Shown here piece by piece: positions 52,064 to 61,065 of a DNA stretch of 64,000 nucleotides. The DNA is from Streptomyces sp. NWU339. GTDB lineage: Bacteria; Actinomycetota; Actinomycetes; Streptomycetales; Streptomycetaceae. Made by a program: the position numbers and the translations under genes. Under the pieces are notes generated by a model. That model saw nothing but the letters and a program-made list of their open reading frames with translations, was not told the DNA's origin and ran no database searches. Location: the NCBI RefSeq assembly GCF_003143855.1, contig NZ_QFRK01000001.1, forward strand, positions 253,940 through 317,939. The letters are read 5' to 3'. How positions within the stretch are numbered: position 1 is the first letter of the stretch; every line of letters begins with the position of its first letter.

Positions 52064-53445
52064 CCACCACCGTCCCCATCGACGGCCTGGCGACCGACCT
52101 CTGCCTCCCCCCGACGCCGGGCCCCCACCCCACCGTGGTCATCCGCACCCCCTACGACCGCCGCCATCACCGCGCCGAACTGCGCGGCTGGGCCGCCCGA
52201 GGCTTCGCCGCCCTCGCCCAGGACGTACGCGGCCGACACGCATCAAAGGGCGACTGGCACCCGTACGGCGCCCACGAACCCAAGGACGGCGAGACGACCC
52301 TTAACTGGATCCGCGCCCAGCGCTGGAGCAACGGCCACGTGGTCGCCGCAGGCGCCTCGTACGCCGCGCACTGCGCCCTCGTCACGCCCGGCGTCGACGC
52401 GGTGATCGCCGCCGTTCCCGCCCTCGGGCTCGCCGAGACGGCCCGCGAAACCACCGGCCCCGAACGCCTCCAGGCCCGCGTCGGCTGGTGGTCTCAACAC
52501 GGCGCCCGCCAAACCCGCACCCCGAGGGCGCTGGAACACCTCCCGGTCAGCGAAATCCTGGACCTCCCGGCGTGGCCCGCCCTGTGGCACGCACCCCGCC
52601 GCGCCCTGCCCGGGGCCCGCGTGCCCCTGCTCTGTGTCGGAGGCAGCCGCGACCCGTTCGCCGAGGACACCATCCGGCTCTGGCGGCACTGGCCCGGCCC
52701 CGCCCGGCTGCTGCTCGGCCCCTGGGGCCACCGGCTCACCGCGGAGCCGGCACCCGAGGCACGCCCCGGCCACCGGCTCAACCTCGGTGAGCTCTACGCC
52801 AGCTGGGCCCGCGCCGCACTCGCCGACACCCTCGCGGGCCGGACCGGCGCGGTCGCGCTCGGCGGCAGCGATCACTGGTGCCGCCCCCGACCGGGCCACC
52901 CCGCCTCCTTCGCCTTCGGCACCCGTCTGCGCCTGATGAACGGCGCCGACTTCGTCGCCGATCCCCACCACCCGGTCCGCTCCGACGACCTGAACGTCCC
53001 CGACCAGGGCATCCCGGACCGCTGCCTGCTGCTCTCACCACCCCTGCCGCGCCCCCTCGACATCCTCGGCCCCGCCGAAGCCCGACTGGACGCCGTCGCC
53101 GACGCGCCCTCCGCCGACTGGGCCGTACGCCTCGTCGCGCTCGACCCCGCCGGCCGGGCCGAACCGCTCGCCACCGGCATCGTGCGCCGCACCGAACCCG
53201 GGCCCTTCACCGTCCCGCTCGGACACCTGGCCCGCCGCCTGCGCGCCGGGACCCGGCTCCGCCTCGAAGTCGCGGGCCACCACTTCCCGGCGCACGCCCG
53301 CAACCCGCACACCGGCGAGGACCCGGTGGCGGCCACCCGCCTGATGCCCTCCCACCGCACCGTCCGCACGCGCGGCAGCGCCCTCTTCCTCCCCGTCGTC
53401 CGGGGCATCCGCCCCCTCGATCCCGCCCAGGAGATCCAGACGTGA
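52060..53445 (+). CDS. CocE/NonD-type alpha/beta hydrolase (X-Pro dipeptidyl-peptidase family) in RiPP cluster
   Basis: A 461-residue hydrolase. The nucleophile elbow is GASYAAH (Ser in G-x-S-Y), the acid is GGSRDPFAEDT, and the His is GPWGHRL. The C-terminal ~150 residues form the jelly-roll domain of the X-Pro dipeptidyl-peptidase C-terminal type (GHLARRLRAGTRLRLEVAGHHFP). Likely acts as a peptidase or amidase trimming the leader or termini of the peptide. ATG 52060 overlaps the previous stop (ATGA). Confidence 0.85.
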   Translation: MTTTVPIDGLATDLCLPPTPGPHPTVVIRTPYDRRHHRAELRGWAARGFAALAQDVRGRHASKGDWHPYGAHEPKDGETTLNWIRAQRWSNGHVVAAGASYAAHCALVTPGVDAVIAAVPALGLAETARETTGPERLQARVGWWSQHGARQTRTPRALEHLPVSEILDLPAWPALWHAPRRALPGARVPLLCVGGSRDPFAEDTIRLWRHWPGPARLLLGPWGHRLTAEPAPEARPGHRLNLGELYASWARAALADTLAGRTGAVALGGSDHWCRPRPGHPASFAFGTRLRLMNGADFVADPHHPVRSDDLNVPDQGIPDRCLLLSPPLPRPLDILGPAEARLDAVADAPSADWAVRLVALDPAGRAEPLATGIVRRTEPGPFTVPLGHLARRLRAGTRLRLEVAGHHFPAHARNPHTGEDPVAATRLMPSHRTVRTRGSALFLPVVRGIRPLDPAQEIQT

Positions 53446-54791
53446 CCATCGAATCCCTCGTGGACCCCGTCTGCGGGCTGATACGCAGCGTCGAGCCGGT
53501 ACCGCACCCCACCGGAGCCCCGCCCCGCTACACCGCGATGACCGCCGACGTCTCCGACGCCCGCCGGTTCGGCGCGTGGCCCGCCGACCGGGTCTCGCTC
53601 GGCACCACCTTCGGCGACCCGGCCGGCGCACGGATCGCCGCCATCGCCGAGGCAGTCGAACGGTACTGCGGCAACCGTGTGCCCCCGCAGGGCCACCCCG
53701 CCGCACCGCGCCGCGCCACCGCCACCGAACTCACCGCCGAGGGAAAACGCCTCTACGGCCCGAGCGACGTCCCGGCCTACGCCCCCTGGCAGTACGCACG
53801 CGAGAACTTCCCCTACCGCCCCCTCACCCCCGACACCCCCGCCCTGTGGGCCCGCGGCACCGAGGACGGCGAGGAGTGCTGGGCCCCCGTCGCCCTCACC
53901 CACCTCAACTGGCGCCAGGGCGAGCACCGCCTGCTCCCGCGCACCCACCACCTCAACTACGCGGGCATCGCCACCGGACAGGGCCTGGACGACGCCGTCG
54001 AACGAGCACTCCTCGAAATCGTCGAACGCGACGCCCTCGAACTGTGGTGGCACCTCGACGGCCCGACCCGCGGCATCGACCCCGCCAGCGTGCCCGGCCT
54101 GCTCGACGACCTCGCCGGCACCACCCTCGACGTGTGGATTGTCGAGATGCCCTCCGAGTTCGCCCCGTGCATGGCCGCACTCGTCCACGATCCCGCCCGC
54201 GGCATCCACGCCGCCGGCTTCGCCTGCCGCTACGCCCCCGCCGAAGCCGCCCGCAAGGCGGTCCTCGAAGCGGTCCACACCTGGGTGTTCACCCAAGGCG
54301 CCACCGACGCCGACGGCTGGGTCTTCCAAGCCATCGACGCGGGCATGCTGGCCCGCGGCCTCTACCTCGACCACCGCCCCGACCGGCGCTACCTCGACGC
54401 CTGCGGCGAGGACTTCGCAGCCGTACGCGACCTGGGAGCCCACGTCCAGGTGTGGCTCGACCCGCGCATGGCTCCCCACGCCCGCCGCTTCACCGACCCC
54501 GCGCTCGGCACCGTCCCCATCACCGACATCAAACCCACCACACGATCCGCCCTCAGCTCCCGCCTTGCCGGCCACCGTGTGATCACCTTCGACCTGACCA
54601 CCGAGGACATCCTCGAAACGCCCCTGCGCGTCGCCCGCGTCCTCGTGTCCGGCCTCATCCCGAACCAGCCCGCGGCCTTCGCCTACCTCGGCTGCCCGCG
54701 CTTCGCAGAGCAGGCGCTGTCACGACAGTGGCGCACCAGCGTGCCCACCACCGCCGCCGACTTCACCCTCGCGCCACCGCCCCACATGTGA
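53442..54791 (+). CDS. YcaO cyclodehydratase (azoline-forming)
   Basis: A 449-residue YcaO protein. ATP/Mg-binding stretches are visible: GTTFGDPAGARIAAIAEAVERYCG, IATGQGLDDAVERALLEIVERDALELWW, the AAEAARKAVLEAVHTW-like helix, and DIKPTTRSALSSRLAGHRVITFDLT. It ends APPPHM, a Pro-rich tail like those of azoline cyclodehydratases. It would activate peptide backbone amides with ATP and cyclise Ser/Thr (no Cys available here) to oxazolines, or form another backbone heterocycle. GTG 53442 overlaps the hydrolase stop. Confidence 0.9.
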   Translation: MTIESLVDPVCGLIRSVEPVPHPTGAPPRYTAMTADVSDARRFGAWPADRVSLGTTFGDPAGARIAAIAEAVERYCGNRVPPQGHPAAPRRATATELTAEGKRLYGPSDVPAYAPWQYARENFPYRPLTPDTPALWARGTEDGEECWAPVALTHLNWRQGEHRLLPRTHHLNYAGIATGQGLDDAVERALLEIVERDALELWWHLDGPTRGIDPASVPGLLDDLAGTTLDVWIVEMPSEFAPCMAALVHDPARGIHAAGFACRYAPAEAARKAVLEAVHTWVFTQGATDADGWVFQAIDAGMLARGLYLDHRPDRRYLDACGEDFAAVRDLGAHVQVWLDPRMAPHARRFTDPALGTVPITDIKPTTRSALSSRLAGHRVITFDLTTEDILETPLRVARVLVSGLIPNQPAAFAYLGCPRFAEQALSRQWRTSVPTTAADFTLAPPPHM

Positions 54792-55942
54792 TGACGTCCC
54801 TCCACACCGCCCTCGCCCGCGCCCGCTGCGCACAGCCGCCCGGCCCCGACATCCCGGCAGGCCACCAGGTCACCCCGTGGCCCGGGGAGCCTCACCCGGT
54901 CCCGCCGCGCCTGGACCGGCTCCTGCGCCTGTCCCTCGGGGGCAACCGCCTGCGCCCCGCGGCCTCCGCCGGCGCCCTGCACCCGGTCAACACCCACCTC
55001 CTGCTGGGCCCCGACAACACGGTCCCGCCCGGCCGGTACGCGTACGACCCCGTACGGCACCGCCTGCTCGCGCGCGGCACCGTATCCGCCGACGCGCCGC
55101 CGGGCGCGACCGCCGTCCTCACCGTCACCGCGCGGCGCACGGTGTCCCACTACGGCCATCGAGCATGGCCGCTGCTGCTCCTGGACACCGGACACGCGAC
55201 CGCCGCGCTCGCGCTCGCAGGCGCGCCGCAATGGTGCCCGGACGCGGACATCACCCTCCTCGCCGCAGCGGCGGGCCTCCCGCCCGACTGGCACGGAGCC
55301 GAGCCGGAACACCCGCTCGCGGCCGTACGACTCACACCCGGGCCGACCGACGCCCTCGACCACTGGGCGGCCTACGCCCCCGGCGCCCCACCCCTCCCGA
55401 CATCCCACACCCCGCCGCCCGCCCTCCAGGAGGCGTGGCGCATCCTCGGTTCCCTGCCCGGCACGACGACCTGGCGCCCCACAGCGGCTCCCGTACTGCC
55501 CGACACCGCCCTGACGTCCCGCCGCAGCGCGCAGCCGCCCTTCCCGGGCGTGCCCGAAAGGACCCTGCTGGACCAGGTCCTGGCAACCGCCCGCCGCACA
55601 GCCCCGGTCCCGTGGCGCCTGCTGACCGCCCGCCACCCCGGCACAGCGGCTGCCCCCGCGGACCTGGCCGCCCGGGCCGCAGGCCAGTCACTGCTCGGGC
55701 ACGTCGGTGCCCTGCTTGTCGCGCACGGCTGCCCCGACGACGCACCGCCCGCCCAGGTGCGCCAGGACCACGTGCTCGCGGGCCACGGTGTCGGCCTCGC
55801 CCAAGCGGTCGCCACCCACCTCGGTCTGGCCTCGCGCCCCATCGGCTCCTGGCAGCACGGCCCCTGCGGCCCGCCCCACATCATCCACGCCCTCGCGCTG
55901 GGCGTCCGCACACAGCCCCCAGAAGGGACCGACCGGCCATGA
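54791..55942 (+). CDS. McbC-like nitroreductase-family dehydrogenase
   Basis: A 383-residue protein with two nitroreductase-like halves. The FMN-binding N-terminal motif LSLGGNRLRPAASAGALHPVNTHLL corresponds to the RPSAGARHP signature of McbC/SagB enzymes. The C-terminal half has DLAARAAGQSLLGHVGALLVAHG and IGSWQHGPCGPPHIIHALALG. It would oxidise azolines to azoles. The second half's substitutions could affect activity. ATG 54791 overlaps the YcaO stop by one base. Confidence 0.8.
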   Translation: MTSLHTALARARCAQPPGPDIPAGHQVTPWPGEPHPVPPRLDRLLRLSLGGNRLRPAASAGALHPVNTHLLLGPDNTVPPGRYAYDPVRHRLLARGTVSADAPPGATAVLTVTARRTVSHYGHRAWPLLLLDTGHATAALALAGAPQWCPDADITLLAAAAGLPPDWHGAEPEHPLAAVRLTPGPTDALDHWAAYAPGAPPLPTSHTPPPALQEAWRILGSLPGTTTWRPTAAPVLPDTALTSRRSAQPPFPGVPERTLLDQVLATARRTAPVPWRLLTARHPGTAAAPADLAARAAGQSLLGHVGALLVAHGCPDDAPPAQVRQDHVLAGHGVGLAQAVATHLGLASRPIGSWQHGPCGPPHIIHALALGVRTQPPEGTDRP

Positions 55943-57666
55943 TGGTCCACCCGGAACTGCTGCGCGCCGCACGGATCGCGCGACGCCCCCTCCTCGGGGC
56001 CACCGCTCTGCTCGGCGCCGTGGCCGTCACCCACCTCGCCCAGGCGGTGCTCCTCGCTCTGGCCCTGGCCCGCATCGCGCGCGGTGAGATCTCCGGCCTG
56101 CCCGCCCTGCTGGCCGCGGTCCTCACCACCGTCACCGTCCGCGCCGTACTGGGTCACCGCCAGCGCGTCCTCGCCGTCCGCGCCGGGGCACGCGTACGGA
56201 TCGGCCTGCGCGACGAGCTCCTCGAACGCCTCGCCGCCCTCGGGCCCCCACGCGGCACGGACCACCGCGCAGGAGCCGTACGCGCCACACTGGTCGACGG
56301 TGTGGAGGGCGTCGACGCGTACGTCTCCCGCTACCTCCCACAGCTTCTGGTCACCTGCGTGCTGCCGCTCCCGCTCCTCGCCGCCGTCGCAGCGGTCGAA
56401 CCGTACGCACTGCTCGCCCTCACTCCGGCGCTCCTCCTGGCGCTCTTCGCCCCGCGCTGGTGGGACAAGCTGCTCGCCCGCCGCGGTCAAGAGCACTGGG
56501 GCTCGTACGAGGCGCTGTCCGCGGACTACCTCGAGGCGCTCCAGGGCATGCCGGCGCTCCGGGCCGCCGGTGCGGTCACCCGCACCCGAGCGCGCCTGGA
56601 GGAGCGTTCGGCGGCCTTGCACCGTGCCACCGTCGCCAAGCTGCGGGTCTCACTCGTCGACACCGGCATCACGGACCTGGCCGTCCAGGGCGGCACGGTC
56701 GCCGCCGCGCTCGTCGCATGCGCCTCCGCCGTATCCGGCCGGACCGCAGCCACCGGCACCTACCTCGTCCTCATGCTGGCCTCCGAGTGCTTCCGCCCGA
56801 TCCGGGACCTGTCACGCGAGTGGCACGCGGGCTACCTCGGCCTCTCCGCCGCCGACGGCATCACCAAGCTCCGCACGGCGCAACCCGCCGTCCGCGACGA
56901 AGGCACCGGGCCGGCTTTGCACCGACCGCCCGAGATCCGCTTCGACGACGTGCACTTCACCTACCCGGGCGCCGCACGCCCCGCACTGCGCGGGATCACG
57001 TTCACCGCCGAATCGGGCCGCACCACAGCCATCGTCGGTCCTTCCGGCGCCGGCAAGTCGACGCTCCTCGCGCTCCTCTTGCGCCAGTGGGACCCGGACG
57101 GCGGGAACATCACCCTCGACGGCACGGACCACACCGCCCTCACTCTCGCCTCCCTTCGACGCGGCATCGCGGTCGTCTCCCAGGAGACCTACCTCTTCCA
57201 CGCCTCCGTCGCCGACAACCTCCGCCTGGCCCGCCCCGACGCGACCGACCAGGAGCTGTACGCCGCCGCCGGCGCCGCCGGCATACACGACGAGATCACG
57301 CGGCTGCCCGACGGCTACGACACGCCGGTCGGCGAGCGCGGCGCGACGCTCTCGGGCGGCCAGCGCCAACGCCTGGCGCTCGCCCGGGCCTTGCTCGCGA
57401 ACGCGCCGGTCCTGGTTCTGGACGAGGCCACGAGTGCGGTGGACGAGCACCGCGAGTCGCGCATCGGCCGCGAGCTGCTCCGTGCGGCGCGCGGCCGCAC
57501 CTGCCTGGTCGTCGCCCACCGCCTCGCGTCCGTACGGGACGCCGACCGGATCGTCGTCCTGGACGGCGGTCGCATCGACGGGGTCGGGAGGCACACGAGC
57601 CTCCTGGCGCAAGACGGGCTGTATGCGCGGCTGGTGGCCGCGGGACGCGTTCAGGAGGCGGCATGA
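55939..57666 (+). CDS. ABC exporter half-transporter (CydD-like arrangement) 1
   Basis: A 575-residue fused TM-ATPase protein. About six TM helices lie in residues 1-300 (LGATALLGAVAVTHLAQAVLLALALA; LLVTCVLPLPLLAAVAAV). The ATPase has Walker A VGPSGAGKSTLLAL, signature TLSGGQRQRLALARAL, Walker B VLVLDEATSAVD, and switch VVAHRLAS. It pairs with the next gene as a heterodimer, in the style of CydDC exporters. In this operon it probably exports the modified peptide. ATG 55939 overlaps the dehydrogenase stop (ATGA). Confidence 0.88.
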   Translation: MMVHPELLRAARIARRPLLGATALLGAVAVTHLAQAVLLALALARIARGEISGLPALLAAVLTTVTVRAVLGHRQRVLAVRAGARVRIGLRDELLERLAALGPPRGTDHRAGAVRATLVDGVEGVDAYVSRYLPQLLVTCVLPLPLLAAVAAVEPYALLALTPALLLALFAPRWWDKLLARRGQEHWGSYEALSADYLEALQGMPALRAAGAVTRTRARLEERSAALHRATVAKLRVSLVDTGITDLAVQGGTVAAALVACASAVSGRTAATGTYLVLMLASECFRPIRDLSREWHAGYLGLSAADGITKLRTAQPAVRDEGTGPALHRPPEIRFDDVHFTYPGAARPALRGITFTAESGRTTAIVGPSGAGKSTLLALLLRQWDPDGGNITLDGTDHTALTLASLRRGIAVVSQETYLFHASVADNLRLARPDATDQELYAAAGAAGIHDEITRLPDGYDTPVGERGATLSGGQRQRLALARALLANAPVLVLDEATSAVDEHRESRIGRELLRAARGRTCLVVAHRLASVRDADRIVVLDGGRIDGVGRHTSLLAQDGLYARLVAAGRVQEAA

Positions 57667-59393
57667 CCACCACGGTGACCGGAACCGAGCGCGGTGCCCT
57701 GCGGGCCCTGCTGCCGGTGCTGGCGGCGCACAAGGCCATGACGGCACGGACTTTCGGTGCGGCGCTCCTCGATCAGGCGGCACTCGTCACGCTGGTGACG
57801 CTCGCCGCGCACACCGTCGGTACCGCAGTCATGGAGCACTCCGTCCCGGCACCGGCCACCGTCACCGCTCTCATCGCACTGGTTCTGCTGCGTTCGCTCG
57901 CCACCTGGCGGGAGATGGACCTGTCGCACGACCTGGCGTACCGGGTGCTGGCCGAGCTGCGGGTACGGGTCTTCGACGGGCTGGCCCGCAGCGCGCCCGC
58001 GCGCATAGCCGGCCGACGCAGCGGCGACCTCGCGGCGGCGGCACAGGCCGACGTGGAGGCGCTGGAGTTCTTCTACGCACACGCCGTCGCCCAGATTCTC
58101 GCCTCCGCCACCGTCTTCGCGACCGGCACGGCAGTACTGGCCGTGGTCGACACCTGGCTGCTGGCCCCGATCGTCCCCGCTGCCGGGCTGCTGGTCCTCG
58201 CGCCGCTGCTGGACGGCCGAGCGCGGGCAACGCGCGGTGCCCGCACGCGCCAGGCAGCCGCCGAGCTGTCCGCAGAGGCGGTCGAGACCGTCGACGGGCT
58301 ACGCGAACTACTCGCCTTCGGCGCGCTGGAGCAGCGGCGCGCCGGTCTGCGCAAGCAGGGCGAGCGGCTGGGGAAGGCACAGAGCTCGGAGCACGCGTGG
58401 GAGGCGGGCGCGGCGGCGGTGCGCGACCTGCTCGTGGTGGCGGCGGTCGTCGGGGTGGTCGGTACGGCCGCGCACTCGCTCAGCGGGGCATGGGCACCGG
58501 CGGCCATGGCACTGGCGCTCGGCGTCCTCGCCCCGGTCGCCGACTCCGCCGCCGCGCTCGGCCAGGCGGCCGGGCTGCGTGCGGCGGCCTCCCGCGTCGG
58601 CGCGGCGATCCGCGCCCAGGCGGGGGCACCCGCGCCCGCCTCGCCCCGCCCGGCGCCGGCCGGACCCCTGGGCGTCCGGATGCGGGGGATTCGCTTCGAC
58701 TACGGCGGGGCGCCCGTGCTCGCCGGCCTCGACCTGACGGTCCACGCCGGCGAGACCCTCGCACTGGTGGGGGCGTCCGGCACCGGCAAGTCCACCTGCG
58801 CGCATCTGCTGGCGCGCTTCTGGGATCCGACGCAGGGCTCCGTCGAGCTGGTCGGGTCCGGTGGCTCGCCCGTCGACATACGGGAGCTCGCGGAGGAGGA
58901 ACTGCGCCGTACCGTCTCGGTCGTCGGCCAGGACACGCCGCTCTTCCACGGCACGCTCGCCGACAACCTCCGCCTGGCCCGCCCGGACGCGACCGCAGAC
59001 GAGCTGCACGCGGCCGCCCGCGTCTGCGGCGTCGACCAGATCGCCAAGGCCCTGCCCGACGGGTACGACACGCAGGTCGGCGAGCGCGGTGCGACGCTCT
59101 CCGGCGGGCAGCGCTCCCGCATCGCCCTGGCGCGGGCGTTGCTGACGAACCCGCGGGTCCTCGTCCTGGACGAAACGACGGCCCACCTGGACACGGCGGG
59201 GGACGCGGAGCTGTCCGCGGCGCTCGCGGCCGCGTCCCGGGGGCGTACGACGGTGGTGATCGCTCACCGGCCGACGACCGTGCAGCGAGCGGATCGGATC
59301 GCGGTCCTGGAGAACGGCCGGATCGCGGAGACCGGCACATGGGACGCACTCTCCCGTGCAGGCGGGGCGTTTTCCCGAGTGCTCACCCGGTGA
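57663..59393 (+). CDS. ABC exporter half-transporter (CydC-like arrangement) 2
   Basis: A 576-residue TM-ATPase protein: Walker A VGASGTGKSTCAHL, signature TLSGGQRSRIALARAL, Walker B VLVLDETTAHLD (Glu present) and switch VIAHRPTT. Its N-terminus lacks a cleavable signal and starts the TM region near residue 30. ATG 57663 overlaps the partner stop. It is the last gene of the RiPP operon. Confidence 0.88.
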   Translation: MTTTVTGTERGALRALLPVLAAHKAMTARTFGAALLDQAALVTLVTLAAHTVGTAVMEHSVPAPATVTALIALVLLRSLATWREMDLSHDLAYRVLAELRVRVFDGLARSAPARIAGRRSGDLAAAAQADVEALEFFYAHAVAQILASATVFATGTAVLAVVDTWLLAPIVPAAGLLVLAPLLDGRARATRGARTRQAAAELSAEAVETVDGLRELLAFGALEQRRAGLRKQGERLGKAQSSEHAWEAGAAAVRDLLVVAAVVGVVGTAAHSLSGAWAPAAMALALGVLAPVADSAAALGQAAGLRAAASRVGAAIRAQAGAPAPASPRPAPAGPLGVRMRGIRFDYGGAPVLAGLDLTVHAGETLALVGASGTGKSTCAHLLARFWDPTQGSVELVGSGGSPVDIRELAEEELRRTVSVVGQDTPLFHGTLADNLRLARPDATADELHAAARVCGVDQIAKALPDGYDTQVGERGATLSGGQRSRIALARALLTNPRVLVLDETTAHLDTAGDAELSAALAAASRGRTTVVIAHRPTTVQRADRIAVLENGRIAETGTWDALSRAGGAFSRVLTR

Positions 59394-59660
59394 GCAGGGG
59401 AAGGCCACCCGACGGCTGACGGGTCCGCGAAGCGGTGCGCGGCGTCCTTGCCTGGCTTCGTTGATCTATAAGAACAGCGTTTGCCGACCGGGTCCGGAGG
59501 CAGTGGGTGATCACTTGGCTCACGGATCTCGATGAGAAACGACGGCACCGTCGTGTCCAAGAACGTGGGACGGCCGCTCGTCAGAGCGGCCAGCCGCCGA
59601 AGGGGGCCGTCCACGGTCGGTGGAACGCTGCGGAGGGAACCGGACATCTACGAATCTTGG
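59394..59660. other. Gap between RiPP operon and aminotransferase; no gene supported
   Basis: 267 bp between convergent genes. Short inverted pieces (GACGGCAC...GTCGTGTC) are present, but no clear terminator or gene. Confidence 0.4.
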
Positions 59661-60932
59661 TCAGGGCGCCAGTGACCTTGTGTGTCGGTCGGTGGTGAGT
59701 TCGCCCAGTGCGGCACCGAGGCGGGTGAGGGCGGGGGCGATCCAGGGCAGGGTCTGTGGTTCCTCCGCGGTCAGCGCCAGGTGGCGTTGCTGCGGGGTGG
59801 CGCCGTACAGGAGGCTGGTGGCGAGCCGGAGGGTCAGGGCGGTGTCGGGTTCGCCGAATGCGCTGCCGGGCAGAGTGGCGATGCCGTGCCGGTCGAGCAG
59901 GGCGGTGGCCAGGTCGGTGCCGGTGGTGATCTCCTGGGCGCGCAGAACCTCACGGGCGGGGGCGAAGTCGGGGTAGAGGTAGAAGCCGGCCTGGGGCGGG
60001 CGGCACCGTGCTCCTGCCGCGAGCAGCCGGGTGCGCACCTCGGTGGCGATACGGGCGTGCAGACGGCGGGCGGCGGCGATGTGTGCGGTGGCCTCTGGCG
60101 GGTCGCTCAGGGCGCGGGCGGCCACGGCCTGCATGGGGGCGGCCAGGCTGGACCAGATCTCGCTGGCGACCCCGGTCAGTTCCTGGTGCAGGCGCCGCCC
60201 CCAGCGGCCCGCTGGGGTGCGGGCGAAGCCGATCCGCCACCCGCCCAGGGCCAGGGACTTGCTCAGCCCGGTGGTGACGACGGTGCGCTCGGCCAGGTGG
60301 CGCACCGGGCTGGGGGCGGTGCCGCGGTGGCTCAGTTCGGCGTAGATCTCGTCGCTGATGACCGCAAGGCCGTGGCGGTCGGCGATCGCGCAGACCGCCT
60401 CGACCTGTTCGGCGGGGGCGACGGTGCCGGTCGGGTTGTCCGGGATGGTGAGGACCAGTACGCCCGGCCGGGCCCCGGTCGCGGCGGCTTGCCGCAGGGC
60501 CTGTTCCAGCAGCTCGGGGTCGGGAATGCCGCCGGCCTCAGCCGGGATGGGTACGGAGATGACGCGGCGGCCGAGCAGGGCGGCCTGGGCCGCATAGGAG
60601 ACCCACGAGGGGCGGGGCAGCACCACGTCACCGCCGATCGCGGCCAGCAGGGCGAAGAGCAGAGGCTTGCTGCCCGGGGCGAAGAGGATCTGGCCCGGTT
60701 CGGTGGCCAGGCCGCGTCTGGTGAACCAGCCCGCGGCGGCGGCCCGGGCCTGTGGTGAGCCGGCAACCGGGCCGTACCCGTTGCGCAGGTGGGCGTCGGC
60801 GAGTACCTCGGCCAGGCCCGGGGCGACCGGCAGCCCGGCCTCCCCGAATCCCAGATGGAGTACGTCGTGCCCGGCTTCACGGCGGGCGTGAACGGCCTCG
60901 TCGATGGCGAGCGTGGCGGAGTGGGTCGTCAT
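59661..60932 (-). CDS. PLP-dependent aminotransferase, class I/II
   Basis: A 423-residue fold-type I aminotransferase. The PLP motifs are present: VLTIPDNPTGTV (Asn that contacts PLP), LAVISDEIYAELS (Asp-x-x-Tyr), TTGLSKSLALGGWRIGF (catalytic Lys in SKSLALGG and phosphate-binding Arg) and the late Arg in LTLRLATS that binds substrate carboxylate. The substrate is unknown. ATG 60932 was chosen; AGGACGG lies upstream. It is divergent from the LysR gene, which is its likely regulator. Confidence 0.88.
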   Translation of the reverse strand: MTTHSATLAIDEAVHARREAGHDVLHLGFGEAGLPVAPGLAEVLADAHLRNGYGPVAGSPQARAAAAGWFTRRGLATEPGQILFAPGSKPLLFALLAAIGGDVVLPRPSWVSYAAQAALLGRRVISVPIPAEAGGIPDPELLEQALRQAAATGARPGVLVLTIPDNPTGTVAPAEQVEAVCAIADRHGLAVISDEIYAELSHRGTAPSPVRHLAERTVVTTGLSKSLALGGWRIGFARTPAGRWGRRLHQELTGVASEIWSSLAAPMQAVAARALSDPPEATAHIAAARRLHARIATEVRTRLLAAGARCRPPQAGFYLYPDFAPAREVLRAQEITTGTDLATALLDRHGIATLPGSAFGEPDTALTLRLATSLLYGATPQQRHLALTAEEPQTLPWIAPALTRLGAALGELTTDRHTRSLAP

Positions 60933-61065
60933 GAGGAACCGTCCTGTTCGGTACCGAGCACCGGTGGCGTGGTGCCGCAGCGCTCTGCCGGGCACACGCC
61001 CAGCGTGCTCGAGGCGTAGCATCAGCAACAGCGCGAAAACGCGTTGGAGACTTTAAGGAGAGCTG

